A DNA stretch of 64,000 bases from Rhodocaloribacter sp964552015. Lineage in GTDB: Bacteria; Bacteroidota; Rhodothermia; Rhodothermales; ISCAR-4553. A program made the translations under genes and the position numbers. The stretch lies in contig CAZKFR010000012.1 in the NCBI GenBank assembly GCA_964552015.1, positions 1-64,000 of the forward strand. Direction: 5' to 3'. Positions 17,865 through 28,112 of the stretch are shown one piece after another. The notes below the pieces were generated by a model. The model had not been told where the DNA came from. It ran no database searches and saw nothing but the letters and a program-made list of their open reading frames with translations. The number at the start of each line of letters is the position of its first letter. The first letter of the stretch is position 1.

Positions 17865-19031
17865 ATGCGCGCACGTTTAAAACCGGTGGGTCTGACGGGC
17901 CTGCTGATGCTCTTCATCGCGGCGAGTACCTCGTTGCCCTCGGCCTTTGCCCAGGTCGGTGGGGCCGCCGTCGTTTTCCTGAAAATCGAGCCGGACAGCC
18001 GCGCTGCGGGCATGGGGAACGCCGGCGTGGCGCTGGCCGACAACGCCTCGGCGCTCTTCTGGAACCCGGCGGGGCTGGCGTTCCAGGAAGGGACCGAACT
18101 GGGTATCACCCACTCGAACTGGTTGCCCGAGTTCAATGCCGGCCTGTTCTACGAATACTTCGTGGCCAAGCACCATATTCCCGGCTGGGGTACGTTCGGG
18201 GGGCACGTGACCTACCTGTTCCTTGGCGAACATGAAGGCCGGGACGCACAGAACAACCCGACGGGTACCTTCCGCTCCTTCGACCTCTCGGTGGGCGGTT
18301 CGTACGGGTTTAAAGTGAGCGAGCGCCTGGCGCTCGGGACCAGCCTGCGGTTCATCTATTCCAGCCTGGCGCCGGGGCAGGTCGTGGGGTCCCAGGAAAC
18401 GAAAGCCGGCGTGTCGGCGGCCTTCGACGTGGCCGCCCTCTACCGCTCGCCCAAGTTTGCGCTGGGCAGCATCGGGACGACCTTCTCGGCCGGCTTCAAC
18501 CTGGCCAACATGGGGCCGACGATCCAGTACTCGGACAACGCGCAGGCCGACCCGATCCCGACCAACATTCGCTTCGGGTATGCCTTCACGTTCGAGTTCG
18601 ACGAGTTCAACAAGATCAACCTGGTGCAGGACTTCAACAAGGACCTGATCCGGGTGCGTGTGGACTCGCTCGGCAACGACGTTGACCCCTGGTACAAGGC
18701 CATCTTTACGGCCTGGCAGTCGATCGAGGTGTGTCCCAGCACCGTGCAGGATTGCCGGGACGACCCGAGCAAACTGGAGTCCCTGGGCGTTATGGATCAG
18801 CTCACGATCGGCACGGGGCTGGAGTACTGGTACAACAACCTGTTTGCCATCCGGACGGGCTATTTCTACGAGAACCCTCTCAACGGCAACCGCAAGTTCA
18901 TGACGCTGGGGGCCGGCATCCGGTACAACATCATCGGAGTGGACTTCTCGTACATTTATGCCCTGGAGGAAAGCTCGCCGCTGGCCAACACGATGCGGTT
19001 CTCGCTCCTGCTCAACCTGGGCAAGAAGTAA
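17865..19031 (+). CDS. porV: type IX secretion system outer-membrane protein PorV
   Basis: This 388-residue protein has a signal peptide (GLLMLFIAASTSLPSAFAQ), followed by AVVFLKIEPDSRAAGMGNAG and ASALFWNPAG. These are the hallmark opening of the PorV/LptO family within the FadL-like barrels. PorV carries type IX cargo from the translocon to the PorU attachment complex at the outer membrane. The gene follows porU by 128 nt, the usual order. I chose the ATG at 17865 because it puts the signal peptide first; upstream in-frame starts add a polar stretch. Confidence 0.93.
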   Translation: MRARLKPVGLTGLLMLFIAASTSLPSAFAQVGGAAVVFLKIEPDSRAAGMGNAGVALADNASALFWNPAGLAFQEGTELGITHSNWLPEFNAGLFYEYFVAKHHIPGWGTFGGHVTYLFLGEHEGRDAQNNPTGTFRSFDLSVGGSYGFKVSERLALGTSLRFIYSSLAPGQVVGSQETKAGVSAAFDVAALYRSPKFALGSIGTTFSAGFNLANMGPTIQYSDNAQADPIPTNIRFGYAFTFEFDEFNKINLVQDFNKDLIRVRVDSLGNDVDPWYKAIFTAWQSIEVCPSTVQDCRDDPSKLESLGVMDQLTIGTGLEYWYNNLFAIRTGYFYENPLNGNRKFMTLGAGIRYNIIGVDFSYIYALEESSPLANTMRFSLLLNLGKK

Positions 19032-19071
19032 GCCGTAGCGCCTCCTGAATCATCCACAAGCAAGGCCGCAC

Positions 19072-22000
19072 ATGACGCGATCGCAGACCGGGGAGGTGCT
19101 CCCACACGTTGATGCCTCTCGGATCGTGCGCGTCGTGTGCGGCCTGCTGGTCTGGGTGGCGCTGGCGGGGGAAGCGATGGCGCAGCCCCGGCTTGCGGCC
19201 GAGACGCTCCGGCTCCGCGCGGCGCTTCGGGCGGACCGGCCGGCGGTTCTCCGGCGCCCGGCGGCGGCGCATTACGATGTCATCGCGCTGCGCGTCGAGT
19301 TCCAGCCGGATACCTCCCGCTTCACCACCGGTGACGGCACGTTCGATGGGCCGCTCTATGGCGATGGGCTCACGCCGGCCATCGATCCGCTCCCGCACGA
19401 TGCGGCCTATTTCGAGGCACACCTGGCCTTCCTCGAAGATTATGTGGCCCGCGTGTCGGACGGGCGGACGACGGTCTCGACGCATCTGGCGCCGGGCGTG
19501 GTCCGCCTCAGCCAGCCGATGGGTCGCTACAGCCCCACCGGACCCGATTTCGACACGGACCAGGAACTGGTCAAACTGGCGCGTCTGGTGGAGGAGGCCT
19601 GGTCTACCGCCGACCGGGAACTGTTCATGGATCTGCGGGGCTTCGATCCGGCCACGACGGCGTTCGTGATCTTCCATGCCGGGGTCGGCCGGGACGTCGA
19701 ACTCATCGGCACCACGCTCGACAAGACGCCAGAGGATCTCCCTTCGCTCTACTTCGACACGGCGACGCTGAACCGGCTGCTCGGCGAGGTAGATCTGACG
19801 TTCCATGGCCTGCCCGTCACGCATTCGCTCATCCTGCCGCGCACCGAGACGCGTCGCGGTACCGATTTCATCGAGGACCGGCCTTTTCTGGCCGAATTCT
19901 CGATCAATGGCCTGCTGGCGGCGAGCTTTTTCAACTACCTGGGTGTGCCGGACCTCTTCGACACGGAGACGGGACAGAGCGCCATCGGGCCGTTCGGGTT
20001 GATGGACCCGCTGGGCATTTTTGCCTTCAACGGCCTTTTCCCTCCCGAGCCCTCGGCCTGGACAAAGGTGTTCCTGGGTTGGACCGAGCCGCTCGACCTC
20101 ATGGGGGCGGGACCGCAGGCCGTGACGCTGCGCCACGTCTCGGACGCCAGCCGCTCGGACGTGGCGCGCGCGTGGATCTCCCCGGCGGAGTATTTCCTCG
20201 TGGAGAACCGATTTCGCGACCCGGAGGGCGATGGCCTGGTGATGCAGGTATGGCGTGAGGGCGCCATCCGTGAGGTGCGCGTGGCGGACGGGGACGAAGG
20301 GTTCAACCGGTTCAACACCTCGGGCTTCGAGGGGGGCGTGGTCGTCGGGGTGGACGATTATGACGCTGCGTTGCCCGGCGGGGTCGACGAGGATGGCAAC
20401 CCGTTCCTGGGGGGAATCCTCGTCTGGCACATCGACGAGCGGCGACTGCTCGAAGGGGTGGCCTCGAACCGCGTCAATGTGGGGGCTGAAACGCGCGCCG
20501 TGGACCTGGAGGAAGCCGACGGGGCCCAGGACATCGGTTTCCCGAATCCCAACCCCTTCGGCCCTGCCTTCGACCTGGGGACGCCCTTCGACTTCTTCTA
20601 TCGGAACAACCCGGTGACGGTGGTGACGCAGACCGGCGCGGAGGTACGGCTTTACCAGAACCGCTTCGGCCCGGACACGCATCCGGACAGCCGCTCCAAC
20701 GGGGGCGGTCCGAGTTTCATCACCCTGGAGGACTTCTCGACGCCGGGGGCGGAGATGAGCTTCACCTACCGTCGTGACGGGGCGTCCGGCCTGGAGCCGG
20801 TGCTGACGGGCTTCCCGCTGACCGACGTGGCGCCGGGACTGTCTTTTCCGGAAGGAAGTCTGGTCAAAGGATTTCGGTTTGAAGGGGTGGCAGGCCTCGA
20901 CGGGGTAACCCAATGGCTCCTCTACACCCCGGACGAAGGGGGCTGGTTGCTTACCGTGCAGGTCGGAGCCGACGGTGACGTGGTCGCAGCGACGGCGGTG
21001 CAGGCCTCTGCCCCGCCGGTCGTTCTCCCGGGGAACGCCTATGGCTACCTCGGTCCCGGCGAAGGGGGCGGTATGGCTTACATCGAGCGCCGGTGGGGTT
21101 CGGACGGTACGCCGTCGGAACGCCTCGTCCCGCTGCCGGAGCCGGTCGAACGCGGCGGCATCCCCGCGCCGGTGGCGGCCGGAACGGGCGGGGTGGTGGT
21201 CTACGTCCTCCTGCCGGCCCCGGACGGGGGCGTGCTCGTCCGCATTCCACCGGTCGGCCCGCTCGAACTGCGTGCGATCACCGGCATCGGACGGGCCCGG
21301 TCGATGGCCTGGGACGGTGCCGAGGGGGTGTTCGTCGTGGGGGACGGGGTGGTGGATGCCTCGGGGGTCGTGCGCTGGCGCTTCCACACGGGCGGCAACG
21401 TGCCCGGCACAGGCGCCTTCGGGCGAGATGCCACGGGGGAGATCGGGGTGGTGCCGGCCGGGGATGTATGGTTCTGGCTCCTTCCGGACGGGCAGGTCCG
21501 CGAGACGACCCTGGCGCCGTACGTGGGGGCGGACGATGCCGGCAGCGTCCGGCCGGGGCAGGCCCTGGCGCTGGCCGACGTGGACGGTGACCGGCATCTC
21601 GAGGCGGTCGCGGTGATGGGGCGACAGGTGCTGGCGTTCACGCGCGGAGGGGCCCTGGCTGCCGGGTTCCCGCTCGAGCTGCCGGCCGGGGTCGTGGCGG
21701 AGCCGCTCGTCGTGGCCCGGGAGGAGGGTCTGGTGCTGGTCGCCGCGGCCACAGATGGATACCTCTACGCGCTGCCTCCCGGTGGCCGGGGGCGGCCTGC
21801 CGATGGCTTTCCGCTCGCGGTGGGCCGGTCGGTGGCCGCCACACCGTTCTGGGGAGACCACATCGCGGTGGTGACAGCAGAAGGGACGCTGAGCGTATGG
21901 AGGGTGGACCCGCCCGGCGGAGGATGGCATCAGGCCGGCGCGGACGACCGCAACGGGCGCTTCGTGGCCCTTCCGCAGGGACCGCCCGACCTCGCTCCGG

Positions 22001-22263
22001 AGGGCCTGCTCGTCGCAGCGGAGACGTATAACTGGCCCAACCCGATCCGGGATGGACAGACCTTCATCCGGTTCCTGCCCACCCGACCCTGCCGCGTGCG
22101 GATCACCATCGTGGATATGGCGGGGCGCCGTATCGACGAGATGGAGGTGGAGGACGTGATCGGCGGTGTACCTTCCGAAGTGGCCTGGCAGACCGACCGG
22201 GTTCCGAGCGGTCTCTATTTTGCCCGCGTGACGGCGCTGGCCGACGATGGCGAGCAAGCGTCG
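19072..22263 (+). CDS. secreted M6-like peptidase homolog with dead zinc site and type IX sorting domain (3' end in gap)
   Basis: The visible part has 1064 residues: a signal peptide near 19-38, an M6 (immune inhibitor A)-like region to about residue 500, a beta-propeller-like region, and a C-terminal domain with YNWPNPIRDGQTFIRFL and VPSGLYFARV. The last is the classic type IX sorting signal. The M6 landmarks LGVPDLFDT and PSAWTKVFLGW are present. However, the position of the zinc motif HExxH reads A-S-F-F-N (residues 284-288), so all metal ligands and the catalytic Glu are lost. The protein is probably exported by PorU/PorV next door and acts as a surface scaffold or binding protein. Only a few C-terminal residues are missing in the N run. 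Confidence 0.75.
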
Positions 22264-22363
22264 NNNNNNNNNNNNNNNNNNNNNNNNNNNNNNNNNNNNN
22301 NNNNNNNNNNNNNNNNNNNNNNNNNNNNNNNNNNNNNNNNNNNNNNNNNNNNNNNNNNNNNNN
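22264..22363. other. scaffold gap (100 N)
   Basis: A run of exactly 100 N. The sequence on the two sides is different: a sorting domain ends on the left and a metallopeptidase motif begins on the right. The true gap therefore contains at least the end of one gene and the start of the next, and its length is unknown. A continuous reading frame happens to run across the N run but should not be read as one protein. Confidence 0.95.
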
Positions 22364-25300
22364 AATGTCATCACGCACGAGTTCACGCACATCGTGCAGG
22401 TCCAGAAGACGATGAAGATGGACCGGCGGGTGCCGTTCCTGTACGTCCAGCTCCTGGACTACGAGGACGTCCGTCGCCCCGATGTGCTCTATGGCTATCC
22501 GAACGTCGTCGTTACCTACCCGATCCCGGTGCTGAACAACCCGGCCTGGCTGGCCGAGGGGACGGCGCAGTACCAGCGGGCATTTCTGCACTACGATCGC
22601 TGGGATACGCACCGCGACATGCTCCTCCGTACGCGCGTGCTGGCCGGCCGCGAACTCTCCCTGGCGGACATGGGCGGCTTCTATTCCCACACGAGCCTGA
22701 TGCGGGAAGGGGTCTACAACCAGGGGTATGCCTTCACGCGCTACCTGGCCGCTACGTACGGTGAAGAGGCCCTCCGGAGCGTGAGCGAGGGGCTGAGCCG
22801 GTGGACGAATTGGAACTTCGAGCGGGCCGCGAAAGACGCCCTCGGGGTGCCGGGGGATGAGCTCTATCGAACCTGGATGGATAGCCTCCGGTCTGAATAC
22901 CGGCGGCATACGGAGGCGATCCGGGGCCACCTCGTAGAGGGCCGCCTGCTGGAAGCGGAAGGGTTCAACAATGCGTACCCGCGCTTCTCACCGGATGGGC
23001 GGCGCCTGGCCTACCTGTCGAACAAGGGCGAGGACTTCAGCCGGATGAGCCTCTACGTGCGCGAACTCGACGGCAAAGAGACCGCCGCGCTCCGTATCGA
23101 CGGGGTGGCCGGTGGGCTCCAGCAGGTGCATACCTGTGCGTTCGGTCACCGGATCACGTCCGGGACGAGCGGTGCGTTTGCCTGGCGCCCGGACGGCGGA
23201 GCCCTCGTCTTTGCCCGTATCCGGGACACGCGGGAGGGCTACCGCTATGCCGACCTGTACGAGCGCGACCTGGCCACGGGCCGGGAACGGCGGCTGACCG
23301 TCGACCAGCGGGCGGCCGCGCCGGATTATGCCCCCGATGGAAAACACCTGGCCCTGGTCGTGCAGCGGGACGGCACCACCAACCTGTACGTCCTGGCGCT
23401 CGACACCGGGCACCTGACCGCCCTCACGCACTTCGACGATGGCACGCAGGTGACCGACCCGCGCTGGCATCCGTCTGGGGCCTGGATCTATTTCGCCCGT
23501 TCGACGCGCCATGGCCGGGACCTCTACCGGATCCGGCCGGACGGTACGGGGATGGCGGCCGTCCGGGCCACGGAAGCCGACGAGCGCACGCCCGCCCTGG
23601 ATGCCACCGGTCGCTACCTATACTTTGCTGCCGACGATAACGGCATCTTCAACCTCTACCGGATGCCGGCCGACGGAGGCGAGGCGGTGCGGCTGACCAA
23701 TGTCCTGGGCGGGGCGTTCATGCCCGAGGTAGCCCCGGATGGACGGTTGGCCTTTGCCCGGTACGATGCCGGTGGGTATCGGATCGCTCTGCTCGACGAC
23801 CCGGTCCCGCTGGATGGACCCGCCGCCCGGGCCATCTACACGCCCCCGGCCATTACCGGGAAGGCCGTGGTTCGAGGCGGCTTCGAGGAAGCCTGGGGCG
23901 GGCTGGGGGACTATGATGATACCGATCTCGGTCCCCTCTCCGGTCAGGCCATCGAAACGATACGGATCGAGGGGCGCTACCCGTTGCCGGCGGCAGGGAA
24001 GGCAGCGGCGAGGGAGACGGATACGCTCGCGGTCGTGCCCTATGGCAACACGTTCACCTCCTTTGGCTTCTACCCGGTCCTGCGGCTCGATCAGTACGTG
24101 TCGCGCCGCAGGACGCGGGCGGAAGTGCGCCTGCGCGACCGGACCCGGGGCGAGACGCTCTGGCGCAACACCAAACTGGGGGTATATCTCCACTCGCGGG
24201 AGGTGCTCGACGGCCTCTCATTCTTCGGCGGCCTGCTCATCGGTCCCGGCTCGCTCGAAGGCACGTCCGCCGGCGACATCCTTGCGCCGTCGAACCTACT
24301 GCGCCTCGAACGCGACCTCTTCGTGCAGTTCGATTACCGGAAGGGGTTGGGTCTGCTTCCGGGGCGCTGGTCCCCCCAGCTCGCCGTCTCCCTGTTCAAC
24401 ATCCGGCGCAATGTCGAAAACGGGCTGGCTATCGAAGAATTTCCCTGCACGTCCTGCTATCCGGACACGACCCTGGCCGATTTGTCCTATAACCTCTGGG
24501 AGCTCGACGTGGCGGCTCGGAGCAAGGTCAGCCGGTCCCTCCTGCTGGAGGCGGGCTATCGGATCAGCCCCTACCGGGTTACGACGGAGCGGTTTTTCTC
24601 GAAGGAGTTCAATCAGACCATCGATGCCTCCTCCTCGCGGTATTTCATCGGTCAGGCCGTGCGCCTGGGGGCTACGTACGAGGCCCTGTATCCTTACCGG
24701 GATGCCGATGTGGTGCCGGTGGGCCTGCGGGCCTCGATCCGCTACGAATATGAGCCGAGCCGTCTGCTGGAGCGTTTCGACGTGCGGGACGGATTTCTTC
24801 GGCCCGTCTACCAGCGTTTTCACAACCACCGGGTGACGCTCGAACTGCGCTACGGCAGGCGCCTGGCACGCCTGGCGGATGGCGGGGCACACGGGCTGGA
24901 GGTGCGCCTACGGGGCAGCACCCTGATCGGTCCGCCCGTGGACGACTTCTTCGACGATTACGTAGGCGGGCTGACGGGAGCGCGCGGGTATCCGTTCTAC
25001 GCGCTGGGAGGGAACGAGACGCTGCTGGCGCAGGTGGCCTATCATCTGCCGCTGCTGCCGCGTCTGCGCCGCCAGGTGGGCTTCCTCTACGTCGACAAAC
25101 TCTACGCCCGCGTGTATGCCGATGCGGCCATGGCCTGGCAGGGCGCCTGGCCCGGCCTCGACGCGGTGCGCCGGGACGTCGGGGCGGAACTCCGCCTCGG
25201 GCTGGGGTCGTTCTACCTGCTCCCGACCGCCGTCTTCCTGAGCGCCACCTACGGGCTCGACCGGTTCGATCTGCGCCTGGACGAAGGCTTCGTCACACCG

Positions 25301-25378
25301 GACGGGCGCTCGTTCATAACCTACGGCCACGAAGTGCAGTGGCACTTCGGGATCCTGTTCGCCTTCGACCAACTCTGA
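22364..25378 (+). CDS. gluzincin-type metallopeptidase with TolB-like propeller and surface-antigen barrel (5' end in gap)
   Basis: The visible 1004 residues begin at the zinc motif HEFTH, with the third ligand in NPAWLAEGTAQY about 55 residues on, as in MA-clan peptidases. Repeats of the PD40/TolB type follow (YPRFSPDGRRLAYLS, DYAPDGKHLALVV, TRYLYFAADDNGIFNLYR-like stretches). The last third looks like an Omp85/BamA-type surface antigen barrel (GGLTGARGYPFYALGGNETL) and ends HFGILFAFDQL. The protein is therefore probably anchored in the outer membrane with peptidase and propeller in the periplasm or on the surface. The signal peptide must lie in the gap. No sorting domain is present, as expected for a barrel. 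Confidence 0.75.
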   Translation, partial: NVITHEFTHIVQVQKTMKMDRRVPFLYVQLLDYEDVRRPDVLYGYPNVVVTYPIPVLNNPAWLAEGTAQYQRAFLHYDRWDTHRDMLLRTRVLAGRELSLADMGGFYSHTSLMREGVYNQGYAFTRYLAATYGEEALRSVSEGLSRWTNWNFERAAKDALGVPGDELYRTWMDSLRSEYRRHTEAIRGHLVEGRLLEAEGFNNAYPRFSPDGRRLAYLSNKGEDFSRMSLYVRELDGKETAALRIDGVAGGLQQVHTCAFGHRITSGTSGAFAWRPDGGALVFARIRDTREGYRYADLYERDLATGRERRLTVDQRAAAPDYAPDGKHLALVVQRDGTTNLYVLALDTGHLTALTHFDDGTQVTDPRWHPSGAWIYFARSTRHGRDLYRIRPDGTGMAAVRATEADERTPALDATGRYLYFAADDNGIFNLYRMPADGGEAVRLTNVLGGAFMPEVAPDGRLAFARYDAGGYRIALLDDPVPLDGPAARAIYTPPAITGKAVVRGGFEEAWGGLGDYDDTDLGPLSGQAIETIRIEGRYPLPAAGKAAARETDTLAVVPYGNTFTSFGFYPVLRLDQYVSRRRTRAEVRLRDRTRGETLWRNTKLGVYLHSREVLDGLSFFGGLLIGPGSLEGTSAGDILAPSNLLRLERDLFVQFDYRKGLGLLPGRWSPQLAVSLFNIRRNVENGLAIEEFPCTSCYPDTTLADLSYNLWELDVAARSKVSRSLLLEAGYRISPYRVTTERFFSKEFNQTIDASSSRYFIGQAVRLGATYEALYPYRDADVVPVGLRASIRYEYEPSRLLERFDVRDGFLRPVYQRFHNHRVTLELRYGRRLARLADGGAHGLEVRLRGSTLIGPPVDDFFDDYVGGLTGARGYPFYALGGNETLLAQVAYHLPLLPRLRRQVGFLYVDKLYARVYADAAMAWQGAWPGLDAVRRDVGAELRLGLGSFYLLPTAVFLSATYGLDRFDLRLDEGFVTPDGRSFITYGHEVQWHFGILFAFDQL

Positions 25379-25409
25379 CGGGCCGGTGCGCCCGAACCAC
25401 GTTTCTTCG

Positions 25410-26075
25410 ATGAATCTGACCCTTGTCTATATCACGGGTGCGGTCATGATCGTTACCGGCCTGGGCTTCCTTTACCTGCTCATCGGCCGGAACCGACCCC
25501 GGCGTCCCCGGACGGCGGTGGAGTGGATGGGCAGCACCCTCTCCGTGCTGCTGATCGCCTGTGCCGGGCTGTTGCTCGTGCTGGCCCTGCGGATGGAGCC
25601 GGTCGTTCGCACCGAAATCAACTTCAACGACCGGGTGGCGTTCGAGGACGTACCGCTGGAGGTGCCGGCGGAGGATTTCGCGTTCCACCTCGTCCGCGAT
25701 GATGCCGAACAGCATCTCGAGCAGTATCGGGGGCAGGTCGTTCTGCTGAACATCTGGGCCACCTGGTGCCCGCCCTGTCTTCAGGAGATTCCCGAACTGA
25801 ACCGGCTCTACGAAGACTACCGGGAACGGGGCCTGGTCGTCCTCTCGATCTCGGACGAGGATCCGCAGGTACTGCAGGCTTTCGACGAGACGCTCGAATT
25901 GCGTACGGTGAGTGGCTACGTAGCGTCTCCGGACGTCGTACCCCGTGTGTTCCGGAATGGCTTCGATGTGCGGCCGGCCACGTACGTGATCGACCGGAAC
26001 GGGATTGTTCGGCGCTACCTGCTCGGTGCGCGGAATTATGACTTTTTCCGGGAAGCGGTCGCGCCGTATCTGTAA
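25410..26075 (+). CDS. TlpA/ResA-like membrane-anchored thioredoxin
   Basis: The 221-residue protein has two membrane helices in its first 65 residues and then a thioredoxin fold with WATWCPPCLQEIPELNRL, the CxxC redox site of the TlpA/ResA family. The cis-Pro region is VRPATYVIDRNGIVR. It faces the periplasm, where it would reduce disulfides, for example in cytochrome c maturation. The start at 25410 is preferred over 25386 because the first helix follows directly. It is 31 nt downstream of the peptidase gene and may share its transcript. Confidence 0.88.
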   Translation: MNLTLVYITGAVMIVTGLGFLYLLIGRNRPRRPRTAVEWMGSTLSVLLIACAGLLLVLALRMEPVVRTEINFNDRVAFEDVPLEVPAEDFAFHLVRDDAEQHLEQYRGQVVLLNIWATWCPPCLQEIPELNRLYEDYRERGLVVLSISDEDPQVLQAFDETLELRTVSGYVASPDVVPRVFRNGFDVRPATYVIDRNGIVRRYLLGARNYDFFREAVAPYL

Positions 26076-26129
26076 GTGGACGAATCGTGCCGTAGACCGA
26101 GGGTCCCGGCTCACACGATGGGGGTAATC

Positions 26130-27128
26130 ATGACGCGAACCAGGTATGCCGGTGTGCTCGTGGTGGTTGTGAGCAGCTTGCTGGGTGCCGGAACGGCGCG
26201 CGGGGGCGATGATCCGGCGGAACAAGGTCCACCCATCACGACCCATGCCGGCGTGCGTGCGGCCTTGCTCTACGGCGCTTCGCCGAGGGGGACGGGGTGG
26301 TCGGCCTCTTCCCGGCCGGCGACCCGGAGCGTGCCGCTCGCCTTCGGTCTGTCGGCTGCGGTGCCCGGGCTGGGGCAGGCCTACAACCGGCAGTGGATCA
26401 AGGCCTTCGTGGCGGCCGGGTTGGAGGCGGCCCTCATTACCGGCTATGTGGTCTGGCGCCGCCAGGGCCTCGACGCCGAACGGGCCTATCAGGCTTTCGC
26501 CCATCAGTTCTGGGATCCTACCCGCTATGCGGCCTGGCTCAACGACTACCAGATGTATCTGAACGAGGTGCTCAACGCGGGCATCGATCCGGTTCAGATC
26601 CAGATGCCGGCGCAGATCGACTTCACGCATCCGGAAGCCTGGTCGGCGGCAGACAGGCAGATCGTCAATGATTTCTTCTCCCAGATCCGTAGCGCCGAAC
26701 GGCGCGTGTTCCATCCGGAGACGGGGGCGGCCTTCTCGCACCAGCTGCCAAACTTCGGCGAGCAGCAGTACTACGAGTTGATCGGAAAGTATTTCCAGTT
26801 TGCCCCCGGCTGGTACGATTATCCGGCCTGGAAGGAGGGCGAGGCCTACACGCCCGCCATCGACCCCGAGATGACTGGCTCGGACGGGAGCAAGCCCAAC
26901 GTGTCGGAGACGTTTTTTCGTTATGCACGCGATCATGCGCACGCGAACGATCTGTTGCGTCGGGCGTCCCGCCTCTCGGTGTTGTTCCTCGTGAATCACC
27001 TGCTGGCCGGTGTGGATGCAGCCGTCTCGGCCCGGCTGCACAACCTCCGGCTCGACACGAGTTTCGGGTTCCGGTACGTGCCGGACGGTTCGGCCCGGCC
27101 GGTGGCGGTGGTTCGCTACGGCTTTTGA
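26130..27128 (+). CDS. DUF5683 domain protein
   Basis: This 332-residue protein has a signal peptide (GVLVVVVSSLLGAGTARGG) and then RSVPLAFGLSAAVPGLGQAYNRQWIKA-like sequence. The motif AAVPGLGQAYNRQ with a following membrane helix is typical of the DUF5683 family. That family is common in Bacteroidota and Rhodothermota and has no assigned function. A second hydrophobic stretch near the C-terminus (LSVLFLVNHLLAGVDAAVS) completes the pattern. GGGGGT just upstream supports the ATG at 26130. It precedes the DUF92 gene by 5 nt. Confidence 0.75.
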   Translation: MTRTRYAGVLVVVVSSLLGAGTARGGDDPAEQGPPITTHAGVRAALLYGASPRGTGWSASSRPATRSVPLAFGLSAAVPGLGQAYNRQWIKAFVAAGLEAALITGYVVWRRQGLDAERAYQAFAHQFWDPTRYAAWLNDYQMYLNEVLNAGIDPVQIQMPAQIDFTHPEAWSAADRQIVNDFFSQIRSAERRVFHPETGAAFSHQLPNFGEQQYYELIGKYFQFAPGWYDYPAWKEGEAYTPAIDPEMTGSDGSKPNVSETFFRYARDHAHANDLLRRASRLSVLFLVNHLLAGVDAAVSARLHNLRLDTSFGFRYVPDGSARPVAVVRYGF

Positions 27129-27133
27129 ACGCG

Positions 27134-28060
27134 ATGGACGGTATCGGGCATGGGTCCGTCGTCATGGCCGGCCTCGCTCTGGTTGCCCTGGTCCTCGAGG
27201 CGGTAATCGCAAGGACGTCATCGGGATGGGGGCGTGGGGGGCTCCTCGGTCTGGTGGTGGCCGGGCTGGTCGGTGTGGCCTTCCTCGGCGGTATCGGGCT
27301 GATGAGAAGCCTCGCCGGGTCCGCTGCGGGGCTGCTCTTTGCCGGGGCGACGGTTCGCTTCCGGTTTCTGGATCGAAGCGGAGCTGTGGCCGGAGGGGTG
27401 CTTGCCGCGTCGATCCTGGCGTTCGGGGGCTTGGCCTGGGTCGTGCCCGGAGGGGTGTTCTTCCTCACGTCGAGTCTCCTTTCCTGGATGGAAGGACCGG
27501 AGGGTGTGTGCCTTGAAAAGGGCGGGCGCAATGCCAGGCAGGTTTTCGCGAACGGGGGCGTGGCCTGGCTGCTCTTGCTGCTCTATACTATCGACCCCCG
27601 GCCCCTCTGGTATGCCGGTCATGTGGGCGCCTTCGCGGCGGCGGCGGCCGACACGTGGGCGACGGAGATCGGCACCCGGCGCGGCGGCCCACCGCGTCTG
27701 CTGACGACCTGGCGACGGGTGCCGTCGGGTACCTCGGGCGCCGTCACGCTGACCGGAACGCTGGCCGCGCTAGCCGGGAGCCTGACCGTCTCGCTCGCCG
27801 CATGGCCTTTCTTCGAAGGCGGCGGGCTCCTGGTATTCGTCCTGACCCTTTCGGGCTTCCTGGCTGCCCTGGCGGACAGCCTGCTCGGAGCCACGCTACA
27901 GGCCCGATTCGTTGACCCCGGAACCGGCGAGGTCAGCGAGACGCGCGGGGCGGGGAGGTCCCTGCACCATGGCCTGGGCTGGCTGGACAATGACCGGGTC
28001 AACCTGCTGAACACGTTTGTCGGGGCTTCCCTCGCCATGGCTTGCTTTCCTGCCGGCTAA
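27134..28060 (+). CDS. DUF92 family integral membrane protein
   Basis: This 308-residue, multi-helix membrane protein contains AADTWATEIGTRRGGPPRLL and the late segment LADSLLGATLQARF. Both are hallmarks of the DUF92 (TIGR00297) family. Some eukaryotic and algal relatives act on phytyl phosphate, but the bacterial role is not settled. Three starts are possible: a TTG at 27125 that overlaps the previous stop, and ATGs at 27134 and 27164. The ATG at 27134 is the conservative choice. Confidence 0.8.
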   Translation: MDGIGHGSVVMAGLALVALVLEAVIARTSSGWGRGGLLGLVVAGLVGVAFLGGIGLMRSLAGSAAGLLFAGATVRFRFLDRSGAVAGGVLAASILAFGGLAWVVPGGVFFLTSSLLSWMEGPEGVCLEKGGRNARQVFANGGVAWLLLLLYTIDPRPLWYAGHVGAFAAAAADTWATEIGTRRGGPPRLLTTWRRVPSGTSGAVTLTGTLAALAGSLTVSLAAWPFFEGGGLLVFVLTLSGFLAALADSLLGATLQARFVDPGTGEVSETRGAGRSLHHGLGWLDNDRVNLLNTFVGASLAMACFPAG

Positions 28061-28112
28061 TCAGGTTCTTTCCTGCCATCCGCTGTATCCGTACCACGAG
28101 ACCTGCGACGTA

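Noticed and set aside
22247..25378. Single continuous frame across the first N gap joining sorting-domain and peptidase sequence
   Set aside because: The N run gives X codons only. The sequence left of the gap in this frame is not the frame of the upstream gene, so the join is accidental.
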